A DNA stretch of 64,000 nucleotides from Gemmatimonadota bacterium (GCA_022827345.1 JAJDTB010000032.1:248001-312000), one strand, 5' to 3'; positions 51,880 through 60,996 are shown, counted from the stretch's first letter. Notes: generated by a model not told the origin, from the sequence alone. Translations and numbers: made by a program.

Positions 51880-53050
51880 TCGCGGCGATCCCCGCCGCCG
51901 GCCCCAGCGCCAACACGGGGAAGGCCCACCGCCAGCCGACCGCTTCGGCAATGGCGGGTACGATCTGAATGGTGACCGCCGCCAGCAGGAACCCTGCGCA
52001 GGTCTGCAGCGTCAGCGCCGTCCCGGCCGCTTCCGGAGGCGCGAACTCGGTCACCAGGGCGCTGAACTGCGCCGAGTCCGCGACGACGAAGAAGCCCCAG
52101 ACGAGCGTCAGCGCGACCACCAAGACGAACATCTCGCCGTACAGCAACCCGACCACGAGGCAGCACAGCCCACTGGCCGCCATGGCCCGATTGACCAGCT
52201 TCTCTCGCCCGATCCTGTCCGCCGCCCACCCTCCCCACACGCACCCCAGACCGCCGGCGGCCAGGGCCCCGAAGCTGGCCAGCTCCACGAACCCGCCCCC
52301 CCGCCCCGCCGCCTCGCTCGACGCGGCCAGGAAGACCGGCACCCACGCCCACATGGCGTACAGCTCCCACATGTGGCCCAGGTATCCCGCGGTTGCGAGC
52401 CGGGTCTCGCGGTGGCGCACCACCTTTGCCACCAGGCCCCATGAGAACGGTCCGCGGCGGAACGGGTAGGGCCCGTCCCGGTAGAAGGCCGCCACCAGCA
52501 CCGCCGCCGCCAACGCCCCTGCCGACGCGCCGAGGACCACCTGCTCGGCACCCGCGTCGGGGAGCGCCTTGAGCAGGTACGGGACCGCCTTGCCGACCGT
52601 CAGCGCCCCCACGATGATCCCGATCGCCAGCCCCCGAGCCGAGCGGAACCAGGTGGCGGCCATCTTCATCGCAGGGGGGTATACGCCCGCGAGCAGGAAC
52701 CCCGTGGCAAAGCGAAGAGCCACCGCCTCGCCGAATCCCGGGGCCAGGAGCACGCCCGCGTTCGCCAGCGCGGCCAGCACCGCCGCCGCGGCAAAGTAGA
52801 CCCTCGACCGGATGATGTCGGCGAGGTTCAGGACGGCAGCCACCCCCGTGCCCGCCACGAACCCGAGGTTGACGGCTGTCGCGAGCCACCCCGCGGAGGC
52901 CGCCGAAACACCCCACCGCGCGCCGAGGTCCTCCGAGACCGCCGTTGCGGTGAACCATAGCGACATGCCGAGCAACTCGGCGACCGCGAGCAGCGCGAGG
53001 ATACGCCACCGCGCCGATCCGCCGCCCGCACCGCGGGCCCCCGGGTCCAC
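51848..53050 (-). CDS. Major facilitator superfamily transporter
   Basis: 400 residues, start GTG at 53050 (weak ribosome-binding site, so the exact start is uncertain). Twelve predicted helices in two halves, with the A-type loop RGLAIGIIVGALTVGKAVP in the first half and GCVWGGWAADRIGREKLV at the matching loop of the second. Nitrate/phosphate/proline-type MFS proteins look similar; the substrate cannot be assigned. It overlaps the YkvI-type gene at its 3' end, and 170 bp without recognisable genes separate it from the sigma-like gene. Confidence 0.85.
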   Translation of the reverse strand: MDPGARGAGGGSARWRILALLAVAELLGMSLWFTATAVSEDLGARWGVSAASAGWLATAVNLGFVAGTGVAAVLNLADIIRSRVYFAAAAVLAALANAGVLLAPGFGEAVALRFATGFLLAGVYPPAMKMAATWFRSARGLAIGIIVGALTVGKAVPYLLKALPDAGAEQVVLGASAGALAAAVLVAAFYRDGPYPFRRGPFSWGLVAKVVRHRETRLATAGYLGHMWELYAMWAWVPVFLAASSEAAGRGGGFVELASFGALAAGGLGCVWGGWAADRIGREKLVNRAMAASGLCCLVVGLLYGEMFVLVVALTLVWGFFVVADSAQFSALVTEFAPPEAAGTALTLQTCAGFLLAAVTIQIVPAIAEAVGWRWAFPVLALGPAAGIAAINRLRRARGI

Positions 53051-53220
53051 CGCAGCGCTCAGCAGCCGGCTCCGTCAGAAAGGCTTCCCCATCCGCGCAG
53101 TGGCTCCCTCGGGGGCGGCGGTGCGTGTCCCCGCGCGGCCAACGCGCGCACCGCCGATGCCTGTGTCATGATGGAAAACCCGGATTGAAGGTGAACGCGG
53201 GAGGGCGAGCGCCTCCCTGA

Positions 53221-54717
53221 TCAGACCCGGGGCTTCTCTTCCCTCATCTCCGAACCGTCGGTGATCATCCGCAGGCTGTCCCGGCTCAGTACGACGTATA
53301 CATCGCTGCCGGGTTCGGCTCCGCACTCGATGAGCGCCTCGCGCAGGCGTCCCACCTCCGGTCCGTTGGGATCGTAGGATCTCCATATGACGGACGCGTC
53401 GTCAACTCCGGACGGCTGGGCAAAGGGAATCTTCACCGACTGATCCAGTCCGACACCGAGGTATTGGGCCACTGCTCCGGAGACCTTCTGACTGTTCCCG
53501 CGCAGGTGGTGTTCGCCCACCATGAAACACAGAACGGGGTTTCCGTCGGGGGTCCAAACCACGTCCCGCGCTTCGGACAGCGGCTGTCGAGGCGCGATGG
53601 GTTCGTGCACGATCCGCACGGCGCTCCCTTCGATCGCGAACTTCCGCGTGCTCAGGTAGTTACGCACGGTGGCCGGCAGCACATCGAACCGCTTCGGAAT
53701 CTCGGCAATGAGCTCGTCGATCCTTGCCGTGCCGCCCCCTTGCTCGATCCGCTTGACCAGGGCCTCGACGACGCCCACATACGGCTCGTCGGTCCAGTGC
53801 GAAAGTCCCCATTTGTCCTTGGTGAAGCGCACGAACAGAGGATCGGAGGAAAGGAGGCTGGAGAGTGAAGAGGTGTCCTTCAGCTGCGCCTTTTCGGCGA
53901 TTACATCCCGGCGGCAGGGTTCCCCCTCGACATCCAGGGCGAGAAACACACGCGCGCGCCGCGTGTCGCGGATCATGAGACGGCCCAGGAAGCGCACGAG
54001 TCCGGCGTTTCGGGCCAGCGCCTCCCATTCAGGTGTCGCCTGCGCGCCGATGGCTTCCCGGAGCGCTTCCTCGTCGACGATCCCGGCCACGTTGGTGAGG
54101 CCGGGTGCACGCCTCCGCGCCTCCTCGACCTGCTCGCGGAACGCCTCGTTGCCGACGACGCCGTCCAGGTATTCGTAGCCGCTTTCACGCATCACCGCGA
54201 CTTCGGCCGCCGGCAACCATTGTTCCGGCGCGTCGCCGATCAGGAGATCGAGCACTCTGCGGAACTTCGACGGCGACGCGGCGACGCCGACCGCGCTCTT
54301 CAGCCAGCGGCCCGCCTCCTCGACCACATCGGCACACTCGGTCTCCACGGTCTGTCGGAGCCTGACTTCCAATTGACGCGCCCGCTCCCGGCTCACCCCG
54401 AAATCGTTACCCAGAGCGGCGAGTTTGGCCGGGTTCCACGAGTATGTGCGCTTGCGGGCAATCGCCTGGCGCCGAGGGTCCAGCGACTCCATGACCCTGG
54501 CAAACTCGGACCCCATCTGGATCTCGGTTCGAAGAGCGCCGGCAGCTTCGATGAAGTTGATGTACCGGGCCAACTCGCTGAACCCGCTCTCTTCGACGAG
54601 GGCTCTGAAATCGAGTTTGGATAGATCGGCCAGGTTCTCGGCGCCGTGTATGAGAACGGCACAACCCAGCACGCGGTCCAACGCCTCTTGGTAGGTCGGT
54701 AACGTAATCGGGGCCAT
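53221..54717 (-). CDS. Sigma-70 region 4-like HTH protein of unknown function
   Basis: 498 residues from ATG at 54717 (a GTG directly before it, 54720, is equivalent). A sigma-70 region 4-type helix-turn-helix lies at about 100-130: LAALGNDFGVSRERARQLEVRLRQTVE, close to the RERxRQxE core of sigma factors. The rest is unlike a sigma factor: no region 2, but further HTH/winged-helix-like segments (ELIAEIPKRFDVLPATVRNYLSTRKFAIEG at about 355-385) and an acidic, basic-ended C-terminus (GSDVYVVLSRDSLRMI). It may be a DNA-binding regulator or a transcription-linked defence protein; not decidable here. Codon use looks a little less GC-extreme than its neighbours, a hint of transfer. It is divergent from the aminotransferase gene. 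Confidence 0.7.
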   Translation of the reverse strand: MAPITLPTYQEALDRVLGCAVLIHGAENLADLSKLDFRALVEESGFSELARYINFIEAAGALRTEIQMGSEFARVMESLDPRRQAIARKRTYSWNPAKLAALGNDFGVSRERARQLEVRLRQTVETECADVVEEAGRWLKSAVGVAASPSKFRRVLDLLIGDAPEQWLPAAEVAVMRESGYEYLDGVVGNEAFREQVEEARRRAPGLTNVAGIVDEEALREAIGAQATPEWEALARNAGLVRFLGRLMIRDTRRARVFLALDVEGEPCRRDVIAEKAQLKDTSSLSSLLSSDPLFVRFTKDKWGLSHWTDEPYVGVVEALVKRIEQGGGTARIDELIAEIPKRFDVLPATVRNYLSTRKFAIEGSAVRIVHEPIAPRQPLSEARDVVWTPDGNPVLCFMVGEHHLRGNSQKVSGAVAQYLGVGLDQSVKIPFAQPSGVDDASVIWRSYDPNGPEVGRLREALIECGAEPGSDVYVVLSRDSLRMITDGSEMREEKPRV

Positions 54718-54841
54718 CACCCGGCTCGGCTTTTCAAGTGGTTTGTCTAGGAAACCTCCACATAAACCCGTGTGGCGTCAAGCGATTGCGGCGTTTGGGG
54801 ACAGGTTGCCAGGCGCGCGGATTGTGGGTACGATCCTGCCC

Positions 54842-55999
54842 ATGACGCTACGCACGGCCACCCGTACCCATACTTTCACAGAGTCGGTCATCCGCGAGAT
54901 GACCCGCGTCGCACGTCGATTCGACGCCATCAATCTCGCGCAGGGCTTTCCCGATTTTTCCGCGCCGCAGCTTCTCAAGGATGCCGCGTGCCGGGCCATT
55001 CAGGCCGACGTAAACCAGTACGCGATCACCTGGGGCACAACCGCGATTCGCGACGCACTCGTGCAGAAATACCGTGATTGGTACGGCATGGAGGTCGACC
55101 CCGACGCGGAGATCACCGTGACGTGCGGGGCCACGGAGGCGATGGCGGCGGTGATGCTGGCCTGCGTCGACCCGCGCGACGAGGTCATCGTCATGGAACC
55201 CTTCTACGAGAACTACGGCCCCGATGCGGTCCTGTGCGATGCGGCCCCGGTCTTCCTGCCCCTGCGGCCCCCCCGGTTCCGGCTCGACGCCGACGAATTG
55301 CGCGGCCTGGTCACCCCCCGGACGCGGGCCATCGTCGTCAACACGCCCAACAATCCCTCCGGCCGCGTCTTCGACCACGAGGAGATGACCGCGGTGGCCG
55401 GGATCTGCATGGAGCACGACCTGCTCGCGATCACGGACGAAATCTACGAGCACATCATCTACGAGGGCGAGCACATTCCTATGGCCATGATCCCGGGGAT
55501 GCGCGAGCGGACGGTCGTGATCTCGGGGCTCTCCAAGACCTTCAGCGTCACCGGCTGGCGCATAGGCACCATCATCGCGCCGCCCGACCTGACCTCGGCG
55601 ATCCGCAAGGTCCACGACTTCCTCACCGTCGGGGCACCGGCTCCCCTGCAGGCGGCGTGCGCGGACGGGATGAAGGGCCTCGGGCGCGACTATTACGCCA
55701 CAATGGCCCGGGAGTACCTCGAGCGGCGCGACATCCTCTACGGCGGTCTGCGCGACTCCGGGTTCCGCTGCAGTCCCCCCGAGGGCGCCTACTACATCAT
55801 GGCCGACTTTTCGGAGTTGAGCGATCTCGACGACGTCGCGTTCAGCAAGTTCCTCGCGCGCGAGTGCGGCGTGGCGCCGGTTCCGGGGTCGTCCTTCTAC
55901 AACCGGCCCGCCGATGGCGCCACCCTGGTCCGCTTCGCCTTCTGCAAGCGGGCGGAGACGCTGGAGCGCGCCGTCGACCGGTTGCGGGCCTTTTTCTAG
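54842..55999 (+). CDS. Class I/II aminotransferase (kynurenine/methionine aminotransferase type)
   Basis: 385 residues from ATG at 54842; the frame opens upstream to 54743 without similarity. Fold-type I PLP enzyme: INLAQGFPDFSAPQLL, QYAITWGTTAIRDAL, CGATEAMAAVML, VVNTPNNPSGRVF, and the PLP lysine in SGLSKTFSVTGWRIG (Lys232). This start motif and the GFPDF block are typical of kynurenine-oxoglutarate/methionine-type aminotransferases. It could serve methionine salvage or aromatic amino-acid transamination; the substrate is not settled. PdxH in the same window makes its cofactor. Confidence 0.9.
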   Translation: MTLRTATRTHTFTESVIREMTRVARRFDAINLAQGFPDFSAPQLLKDAACRAIQADVNQYAITWGTTAIRDALVQKYRDWYGMEVDPDAEITVTCGATEAMAAVMLACVDPRDEVIVMEPFYENYGPDAVLCDAAPVFLPLRPPRFRLDADELRGLVTPRTRAIVVNTPNNPSGRVFDHEEMTAVAGICMEHDLLAITDEIYEHIIYEGEHIPMAMIPGMRERTVVISGLSKTFSVTGWRIGTIIAPPDLTSAIRKVHDFLTVGAPAPLQAACADGMKGLGRDYYATMAREYLERRDILYGGLRDSGFRCSPPEGAYYIMADFSELSDLDDVAFSKFLARECGVAPVPGSSFYNRPADGATLVRFAFCKRAETLERAVDRLRAFF

Positions 56000-56209
56000 C
56001 AGTATCCGCGGACAGGATCCGGTCTCGGGCCGAATCTGAAACAGTACCGCGCGGCCGTCGGTCGGGAACCTTGAAACACCCGGACGGAATCAACGTATCC
56101 CAACTCGTGCGGGATCGTTTGGCGCCGATCATTCGCCGGATGGTGTCCTTCGTGGCCCCCGGGGAAGACTGCCTCGAACCGCACGTGACACTCCATATCC
56201 AGCAACAAG

Positions 56210-56223
56210 GGAAGGATCCTTCC
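56210..56223. repeat. 14-bp perfect palindrome over the ribosome-binding site of the TPR-like gene
   Basis: GGAAGGATCCTTCC ends directly before the ATG at 56224; its left half is the Shine-Dalgarno. It has no loop, so DNA recognition or dimeric pairing is more likely than a hairpin. Could be chance. Confidence 0.35.
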
Positions 56224-56733
56224 ATGAGAAACACCCAGAGCATTCCATCCGCCGCCCTGGCCCTTGCCATCGCGCTCGGCGCCGGCAGCGCCGGGGCGCA
56301 GACCACCGCCGAGGTGACCGTCCCGGAGGTTGAGGCCATCGAGGCAGACGCCCACGCCTCGCTCGACGACCTGTCCGCGTGGAAACGCGCGGCAAGACTC
56401 TTTCGCCGCGCCGCGGACCTTCGGCCCGAGGGCGACCCTGGCGCAACGGAAAACCTGATCTACGCTGCCCGACTGTCGTACTACGAGGGCAACGAACGGC
56501 AAGCGGTTCGTGACTTCGAGGCCGCGGGCCGGCGCGCACTCGCCATCGGCGATGTGGTCGTTGCCGCCAACGCGTTCACCGATGCCGCCTGGATCGCGCA
56601 GCAGCGCGGCTCCGGCGAGCGGGCCCTGGCGCTGTTGAGCAGGGCTGAGCTTCTCTCTAGGTCGCCGCTCATTCCGGAGGACGAGCGGACGCACCTGCGA
56701 GCCAGGTGGGGAGCAGCGGGCCCGCAGCAGTAG
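56224..56733 (+). CDS. Exported small TPR-like protein
   Basis: 169 residues. Signal peptide about 1-25 (ending GSAGAQ). The remainder is helical and fits two to three TPR-like repeats (WKRAARLFRRAADLRP, ENLIYAARLSYYEGNERQAVRDFEAAGRRALAIGD, AANAFTDAAWIAQQRGSGERALALLSRAE). Probably a periplasmic interaction module. The frame is open upstream past 56080, but the signal peptide fixes the start. A GC-rich hairpin lies 40 bp after the stop. Confidence 0.78.
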   Translation: MRNTQSIPSAALALAIALGAGSAGAQTTAEVTVPEVEAIEADAHASLDDLSAWKRAARLFRRAADLRPEGDPGATENLIYAARLSYYEGNERQAVRDFEAAGRRALAIGDVVVAANAFTDAAWIAQQRGSGERALALLSRAELLSRSPLIPEDERTHLRARWGAAGPQQ

Positions 56734-56773
56734 GGGCCATCGAGGCTGCTTTTTTCCGGTAGCCGGGACAATC

Positions 56774-56801
56774 GCGGGGCGTCTCTCCGGAGGCGCCCCG
56801 C
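56774..56801. terminator. GC-rich hairpin downstream of the TPR-like gene
   Basis: GCGGGGCG (56774-56781) pairs with CGCCCCGC (56794-56801), with an inner CTCCGGAG. No T-run follows, so it is only terminator-like, as is usual in GC-rich genomes that depend on Rho. Confidence 0.35.
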
Positions 56802-56970
56802 AACTCCCGGCAGCGATCACACGCGGGCGTGCGGTTGACCGGATCAATCGGGAGTGCATCTTCGTAGCAGTCGGCGGACAGACCCGCGCGTCGCACCGAG
56901 AACGGCGAGGGACCCTGCCTTGTTCCACGGACTGCCCGGCGCGAAAACCCAACCCCCGAGGAGGCGCCCG

Positions 56971-57531
56971 GTGTCACAAGGCCGATCCGGCGGGATCACC
57001 TCCGGCGTCGCCCGCAAGGGCGTAATCGCCGCGGGGATTCTGGCCGCGCTGATGGCGTGCTTTCTGATCGCGGGCATCCTCCTTCCGGGAACCGTGGAAG
57101 TCACGCGCTCCCTCGACATCGAGGCCCCGCCCGAAGTCATATTCCCGCTCCTCGAGGCGCCGTCCGCCTGGGACAGCTGGACCCCGTGGGGCGAAGTCGA
57201 ATCGCGCCTTGAAGGCCCCCCCGCGGGCGCCGGTGCACGCCGGGTGTGGGACGACGCGCAGATGGGATCGGGCGCGCTCACGATCGTCGCGGCAACGCCT
57301 CCGTCGAGTGTGGCCTACCTTGTGGAGGTCGAGGACGGGGCGATCCGCTTCGAGGGCTCCTTCACCGTCGAGGGCCGCGGCAGCACGTCGCGCGTCACCT
57401 GGTCCGAGCGCGTGGACCTGGGCTGGAACCCCTTGCTGGGATGGACCGCTCTCGGAATGGAGGAATCCCAGGGGCTGCAGTTGGAGGAAAGCCTGGCCCG
57501 GCTGAAGGAACAGGCCGAGTCGGGGCGCTGA
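56971..57531 (+). CDS. SRPBCC-family membrane-anchored protein
   Basis: 186 residues. Start GTG at 56971, chosen because of GAGGAGG 7 nt upstream; the frame extends to 56854 without support. N-terminal membrane anchor at about 16-38 (VIAAGILAALMACFLIAGILL). Then an SRPBCC/polyketide-cyclase fold (TVEVTRSLDIEAPPEVIFPLLEAPSAWDSWTPWGEVE, VTWSERVDLGWNPLLGWTALG). These proteins usually bind a hydrophobic ligand; function unknown. Convergent with rho. Confidence 0.8.
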   Translation: MSQGRSGGITSGVARKGVIAAGILAALMACFLIAGILLPGTVEVTRSLDIEAPPEVIFPLLEAPSAWDSWTPWGEVESRLEGPPAGAGARRVWDDAQMGSGALTIVAATPPSSVAYLVEVEDGAIRFEGSFTVEGRGSTSRVTWSERVDLGWNPLLGWTALGMEESQGLQLEESLARLKEQAESGR

Positions 57532-57574
57532 CGGCTCGCTGCCGCGACGGTCCCGCTGCTGCGGCCGCGTCCCC

Positions 57575-58957
57575 TTACAGCCTCTCGAGGGCGAGCTTGA
57601 TCAGTTCGTCGTTGGAGCGCGTCTGGCGCATCACCCGCTGCAGCTCGTCCATCGCCTGGGCCGGCATCGAGTCGGACAACTGGCGGCGCATCGCCCGCGA
57701 GAGCCTCAGCGCTTCCGGCGAGAGCAGCAGCTCCTCCTTGCGCGTCGCGGAAGCCTTCAGGTCGATCGCGGGATAGATCCGCCGGTCGGCCAGCTCGCGG
57801 CTGAGGACGAGTTCACTGTTCCCCGTGCCCTTGAACTCCTCGAAGATCACCTGGTCCATGCGGGATCCCGTGTCCACGAGCGCGGTCGCGATGATGGTCA
57901 GCGAGCCCCCGCCCTGGTCCTCCTTGATGAGGCGGGCGCTGCCCAGAAACCGCTTCGGCTTCTCGAGCGAGCTGGCGTCCAGGCCTCCGGACAGCGTGCG
58001 TCCGCTGCCCTCCTCCACCGTGTTGTGCGCGCGCGCAAGGCGCGTAATCGAATCGAGGATAATGACGACGTGGCGGCCGGCCTCCACCCGGCGCCGGCAT
58101 CGCGCCAGCGTCATCTCGGCCACCTGGCAGTGGCGTTCGGCCGTCAGGTCGAAGGTCGACGCGATGACCTCGCCGAAGCCGCACGCCTCCATCTCGGTGA
58201 CCTCCTCCGGGCGCTCGTCGACCAGCAGGACGATCAGTTCGCATTCGGGATGGTTCTTGGCGACCCCCTCGGCGATCGCCTGCAGGACGGTGGTCTTCCC
58301 GGCCTTGGCAGGCGCCACGATCATCGCGCGCTGGCCCTTTCCGAGCGGGCAGAAGAGATCGATCACACGGTTGGTCAGGTCGGGTTCGCCCGCGAACTCC
58401 CTGCCGCACTCCAGCTTGAGCTGGTGGCGCGGATGGAGCGCACTGAGCCGGTTGAAGTCGGGCCGTTGGGCCGCGCTGTCGGGGGGCTGCCCGTTGACCA
58501 GGTCGAGGTACCTGAGCGGCGGGCTCTTGCCGTTGCGCGGACGCCTCCCGACGATCCCCGCCAACTCGTCGCCGGTGCGAAGGCCGAATCGGTGGATGAG
58601 GCGGGATCCCACATAGATGTCGTCCTTGCCGGGCACGTAGCCGGCATCCGGTCTGCGGATGAAACCCGATCCGCTCCCGAGGACCTCCAGTATCCCGAGG
58701 GGCTCGCCCGGCTCGCGATTCCTGTCATTCAGATTCGGTTGAGGCCCTTGCCTGCGCGGTCCGCGGGGGCGACCCCGCCGTCCACGCCTGGGCTTCGTCG
58801 CTGGAGCTGCCCCGGCGGGCGCGTCTTTTTTCGACGCCTCGGACTGCGGCACCGCGGAAGACCCCTGTCCTGCGGACCCCTGGGTTGCAGTCTGGTCGCC
58901 GGCCTGTTGGGCCGTGGTTTCGTTTTCCCCGGATACCGGGGTTTCTTGATCGGTCAC
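57575..58957 (-). CDS. rho: Transcription termination factor Rho
   Basis: About 460 residues from GTG at 58957 (AAGG about 10 nt upstream); an ATG at 59014 or earlier is possible. RNA-dependent hexameric helicase that ends transcription. A Gln/Ala/Ser-rich N-terminal arm and a basic run (KPRRGRRGRPRGPRRQG) precede the OB-fold RNA-binding domain (LGILEVLGSGSGFIRRPDAGYVPGKDDIYVG). ATPase motor: P-loop APAKAGKTT, Walker B/VDERPEEVTEM, SITRLARAHN with the Arg finger region, and R-loop SRELADRRIYPAIDLKASATRKEELLL. The basic arm is of the kind seen in high-GC Gram-positive and Bacteroidota Rho proteins and may add RNA affinity. Confidence 0.96.
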   Translation of the reverse strand: MTDQETPVSGENETTAQQAGDQTATQGSAGQGSSAVPQSEASKKDAPAGAAPATKPRRGRRGRPRGPRRQGPQPNLNDRNREPGEPLGILEVLGSGSGFIRRPDAGYVPGKDDIYVGSRLIHRFGLRTGDELAGIVGRRPRNGKSPPLRYLDLVNGQPPDSAAQRPDFNRLSALHPRHQLKLECGREFAGEPDLTNRVIDLFCPLGKGQRAMIVAPAKAGKTTVLQAIAEGVAKNHPECELIVLLVDERPEEVTEMEACGFGEVIASTFDLTAERHCQVAEMTLARCRRRVEAGRHVVIILDSITRLARAHNTVEEGSGRTLSGGLDASSLEKPKRFLGSARLIKEDQGGGSLTIIATALVDTGSRMDQVIFEEFKGTGNSELVLSRELADRRIYPAIDLKASATRKEELLLSPEALRLSRAMRRQLSDSMPAQAMDELQRVMRQTRSNDELIKLALERL

Positions 58958-59317
58958 GATTGTCACACCTTCCGGAAGCGGTGCCCGGCCCTTCCCGGGC
59001 CTCGTGCTACTCATCCTCGTCGAACAGGAGCACCGGGGATTCCGGGCCACGCCACGGAACACACCCTGGAACAGAACCGAGCCGGAGGAATTCACCCATC
59101 TCGGCATCGGCAGGAAACCTTGCTACGAACCGCCTTCGGTCCGAAAGCGCGCCGCCACGGCAAAACAATGCCTCGATATCAACGCGACGCTGTGCAATGA
59201 AGATCCATAGCGTGACCGTACTTCGCAAGTGCCTCCTTCGGGATCGGGTGTCTCGAGCACCTTGCGCGACGCGGACGCCCGGCAGACCTTCGGGTTCGCC
59301 GAGGCCGGAGGGAATTC
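58958..59317. other. Upstream region of rho, no clear gene
   Basis: 360 bp between the rho start and the small ORF at 59318. The rho frame stays open to 59107, where a leader-like N-terminal extension could be made from ATG 59014. I find no convincing promoter, tRNA or riboswitch. A CTTCCGGAAG dyad sits at the likely rho ribosome-binding site. Confidence 0.5.
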
Positions 59318-59437
59318 GTGGATGAAAGCGGGAATCAAGCTGCCGGACGATGGGCGGTCGCGGCAAAGCTGATCCTCACCATCGGTCCGTTCGTCCTGTT
59401 GCTGGCTTTGTACGCCCTGTTTCGCTGGGCGTCGTGA
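59318..59437 (+). CDS. Small single-pass membrane protein
   Basis: 39 residues: polar N-terminus (MDESGNQAAGRWA, GTG start) and one hydrophobic segment KLILTIGPFVLLLALYALF ending RWAS. A strong GGAGGG at 59307-59312 lies 5 nt before the GTG. Codon use is coding-like and the topology is clear. I do not recognise a family. It lies between the divergent rho and the 59650 gene. Confidence 0.6.
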   Translation: MDESGNQAAGRWAVAAKLILTIGPFVLLLALYALFRWAS

Positions 59438-59649
59438 CTGGTGCGCGTCGGAGGCCGGCCGGGCCGTGCTGTCCCCGCGCGGGGGCAAGTGTGTCACGCG
59501 GCGTGGACACGGGTCGGCGCAGGGCCCGGGCGAGCAGCCCTTCGCGGAACCGCGTTGGCAGGGCCACGGCCCCATTGACCGGCCCCGGAAGAGTTGGCAC
59601 GATGAATGCATGACCCTCCCACTGTGTGCACTCGCATTCGGAGGTTGAT

Positions 59650-60984
59650 ATGAGGAAAACCAGCGCAATCCTGACCATCGCAACGGCTCTGGCCGCACCC
59701 GCGATGGGTACCGCTCAGGTCGCGGACCACATCTCCCTGTACCGGGGAGGCGGCTTTGGGCTCGGCAGCTATTCGTCCTTCGGCGCAGGATTCGGGTTCC
59801 ACGTGGGCGGCTGGGGGGCCTCGCTGGGGTTCTCCCTGGGATTCGGCAGCGGATTCTACGACAACTACCACGGCCTGTACCGGCCCTTCAACACACCGTT
59901 CGTTGATTGCTGGGACGACTACTGGTACGACCCTTATGACGCGTGCCACGGATTCGGCCCCTTCTGGGGACCCGGCTACGGCCACTGGAGCGCGTACAAC
60001 CCGTGGCGGTTCGGCTTCCTCGGCTGGCCGTCGCCCCGCTACGCTCGTTCGCACTGGTACGGGTTTCCCCCCTTCTGGAGCGACTACTGGGGCCCCTCCT
60101 GGGGTGGCTACGATCCCTGGTACGGTCCTCGGTATCGTCGCTACTACGACTATCCGGGCACGCGGGTGGTGCGGCGGACGCCCCTGTACGGGCCACGATT
60201 CAAGGAGTATCCGGCACCCCCGGTCTACGTGACGGACAACGGACCGGAACGTCCGGTGTCTCGGTTGGGCGGGATGAGGGGAGCGGGCGGATACGGTACC
60301 GGCGCCACTCGGCCGGATGACAGGGGTGCCTATTCGATCGGAACGCGCACTGCACGTCCGCGGGACGGCTCCGACGCGAGACCGACACCTCCCCGCGTGC
60401 GCGCCAGACCTCGCGCGGACGGCGGTGCCGCGCCAACCACCCGGGCGCGTCCCCGAAACGGCGCCGGCGGCTCGGACGAGGCGCGGCCACGGGACACGCG
60501 CACGATTCGACCCGGAGTCGCGCAGCGGCCTCCCATCGCGACTTCGCGGCCCGATACCCGGCGGCCGTCGACGAGGAGCGCTCCGGCCCGCGTCCGGCAG
60601 CCCACACCAATCCGTTCCGCGCCTCCGCGCATCAGGAGCCGTCCCCTGCCGCGTGAGCAGATCGAGCCGCCCAGGCGTGAAGCACCGGGGGTACGGTCGA
60701 CCCCCTCGAGGCGACCCTCGCCCACCGTACGGTCGGTTCCGTCGCGGATGCCGACGCCCAGGGCCAGACCCGCGCCATCGCGTGCGCCCACGCCCAAGGC
60801 CCGCTCGGCACCGTCGAGGGGTTCGGCCCCCAAGGCCCGCTCGGCACCGGCGAGGGGCTCGGCGCCCAGAGTGCGCCCGGCTCCGTCTCGCGCCCCCCAG
60901 CCCAAGGCGCGCTCGGCACCGGCGCGCGGTTCCGGAAACAGGAAGTCCCCGCCCCGGCGTCCTGCTCGTCGGCCCGGCGGTTAG
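59650..60984 (+). CDS. Exported protein, Gly/aromatic-rich then Arg/Pro/Ser-rich, low complexity
   Basis: 444 residues from ATG at 59650 (GGAGG upstream). Signal peptide about 1-22 (ending GTAQ). Residues about 30-200 are rich in Gly, Tyr, Trp and Phe (GFGSGFYDNYHGLYRPF, WGPGYGHWSAYNPWRFGF), like DUF-type cell-surface or spore-coat proteins. The remaining half is basic and Pro/Ser/Arg-rich, with nearly no acidic residues, ending in five 12-residue repeats (PKARSAPSRGSA type). Probably disordered, able to bind anionic surfaces or polymers. No family recognised; coding potential is supported by the long frame, signal peptide and Shine-Dalgarno. Confidence 0.68.
   Translation: MRKTSAILTIATALAAPAMGTAQVADHISLYRGGGFGLGSYSSFGAGFGFHVGGWGASLGFSLGFGSGFYDNYHGLYRPFNTPFVDCWDDYWYDPYDACHGFGPFWGPGYGHWSAYNPWRFGFLGWPSPRYARSHWYGFPPFWSDYWGPSWGGYDPWYGPRYRRYYDYPGTRVVRRTPLYGPRFKEYPAPPVYVTDNGPERPVSRLGGMRGAGGYGTGATRPDDRGAYSIGTRTARPRDGSDARPTPPRVRARPRADGGAAPTTRARPRNGAGGSDEARPRDTRTIRPGVAQRPPIATSRPDTRRPSTRSAPARVRQPTPIRSAPPRIRSRPLPREQIEPPRREAPGVRSTPSRRPSPTVRSVPSRMPTPRARPAPSRAPTPKARSAPSRGSAPKARSAPARGSAPRVRPAPSRAPQPKARSAPARGSGNRKSPPRRPARRPGG
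60757..60936 (+). repeat. Five direct 36-bp repeats in the 3' end of the 59650 gene
   Basis: Units begin at 60757, 60793, 60829, 60865 and 60901, each with a variation of CCCAAGGCCCGCTCGGCACC. They keep the frame and code for PKARSAPSRGSA-type blocks; the first and fourth units diverge (PRARPAPSRAPT, PRVRPAPSRAPQ). Likely to vary in copy number. Confidence 0.75.
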
Positions 60985-60996
60985 CGTCGCGGCGGT

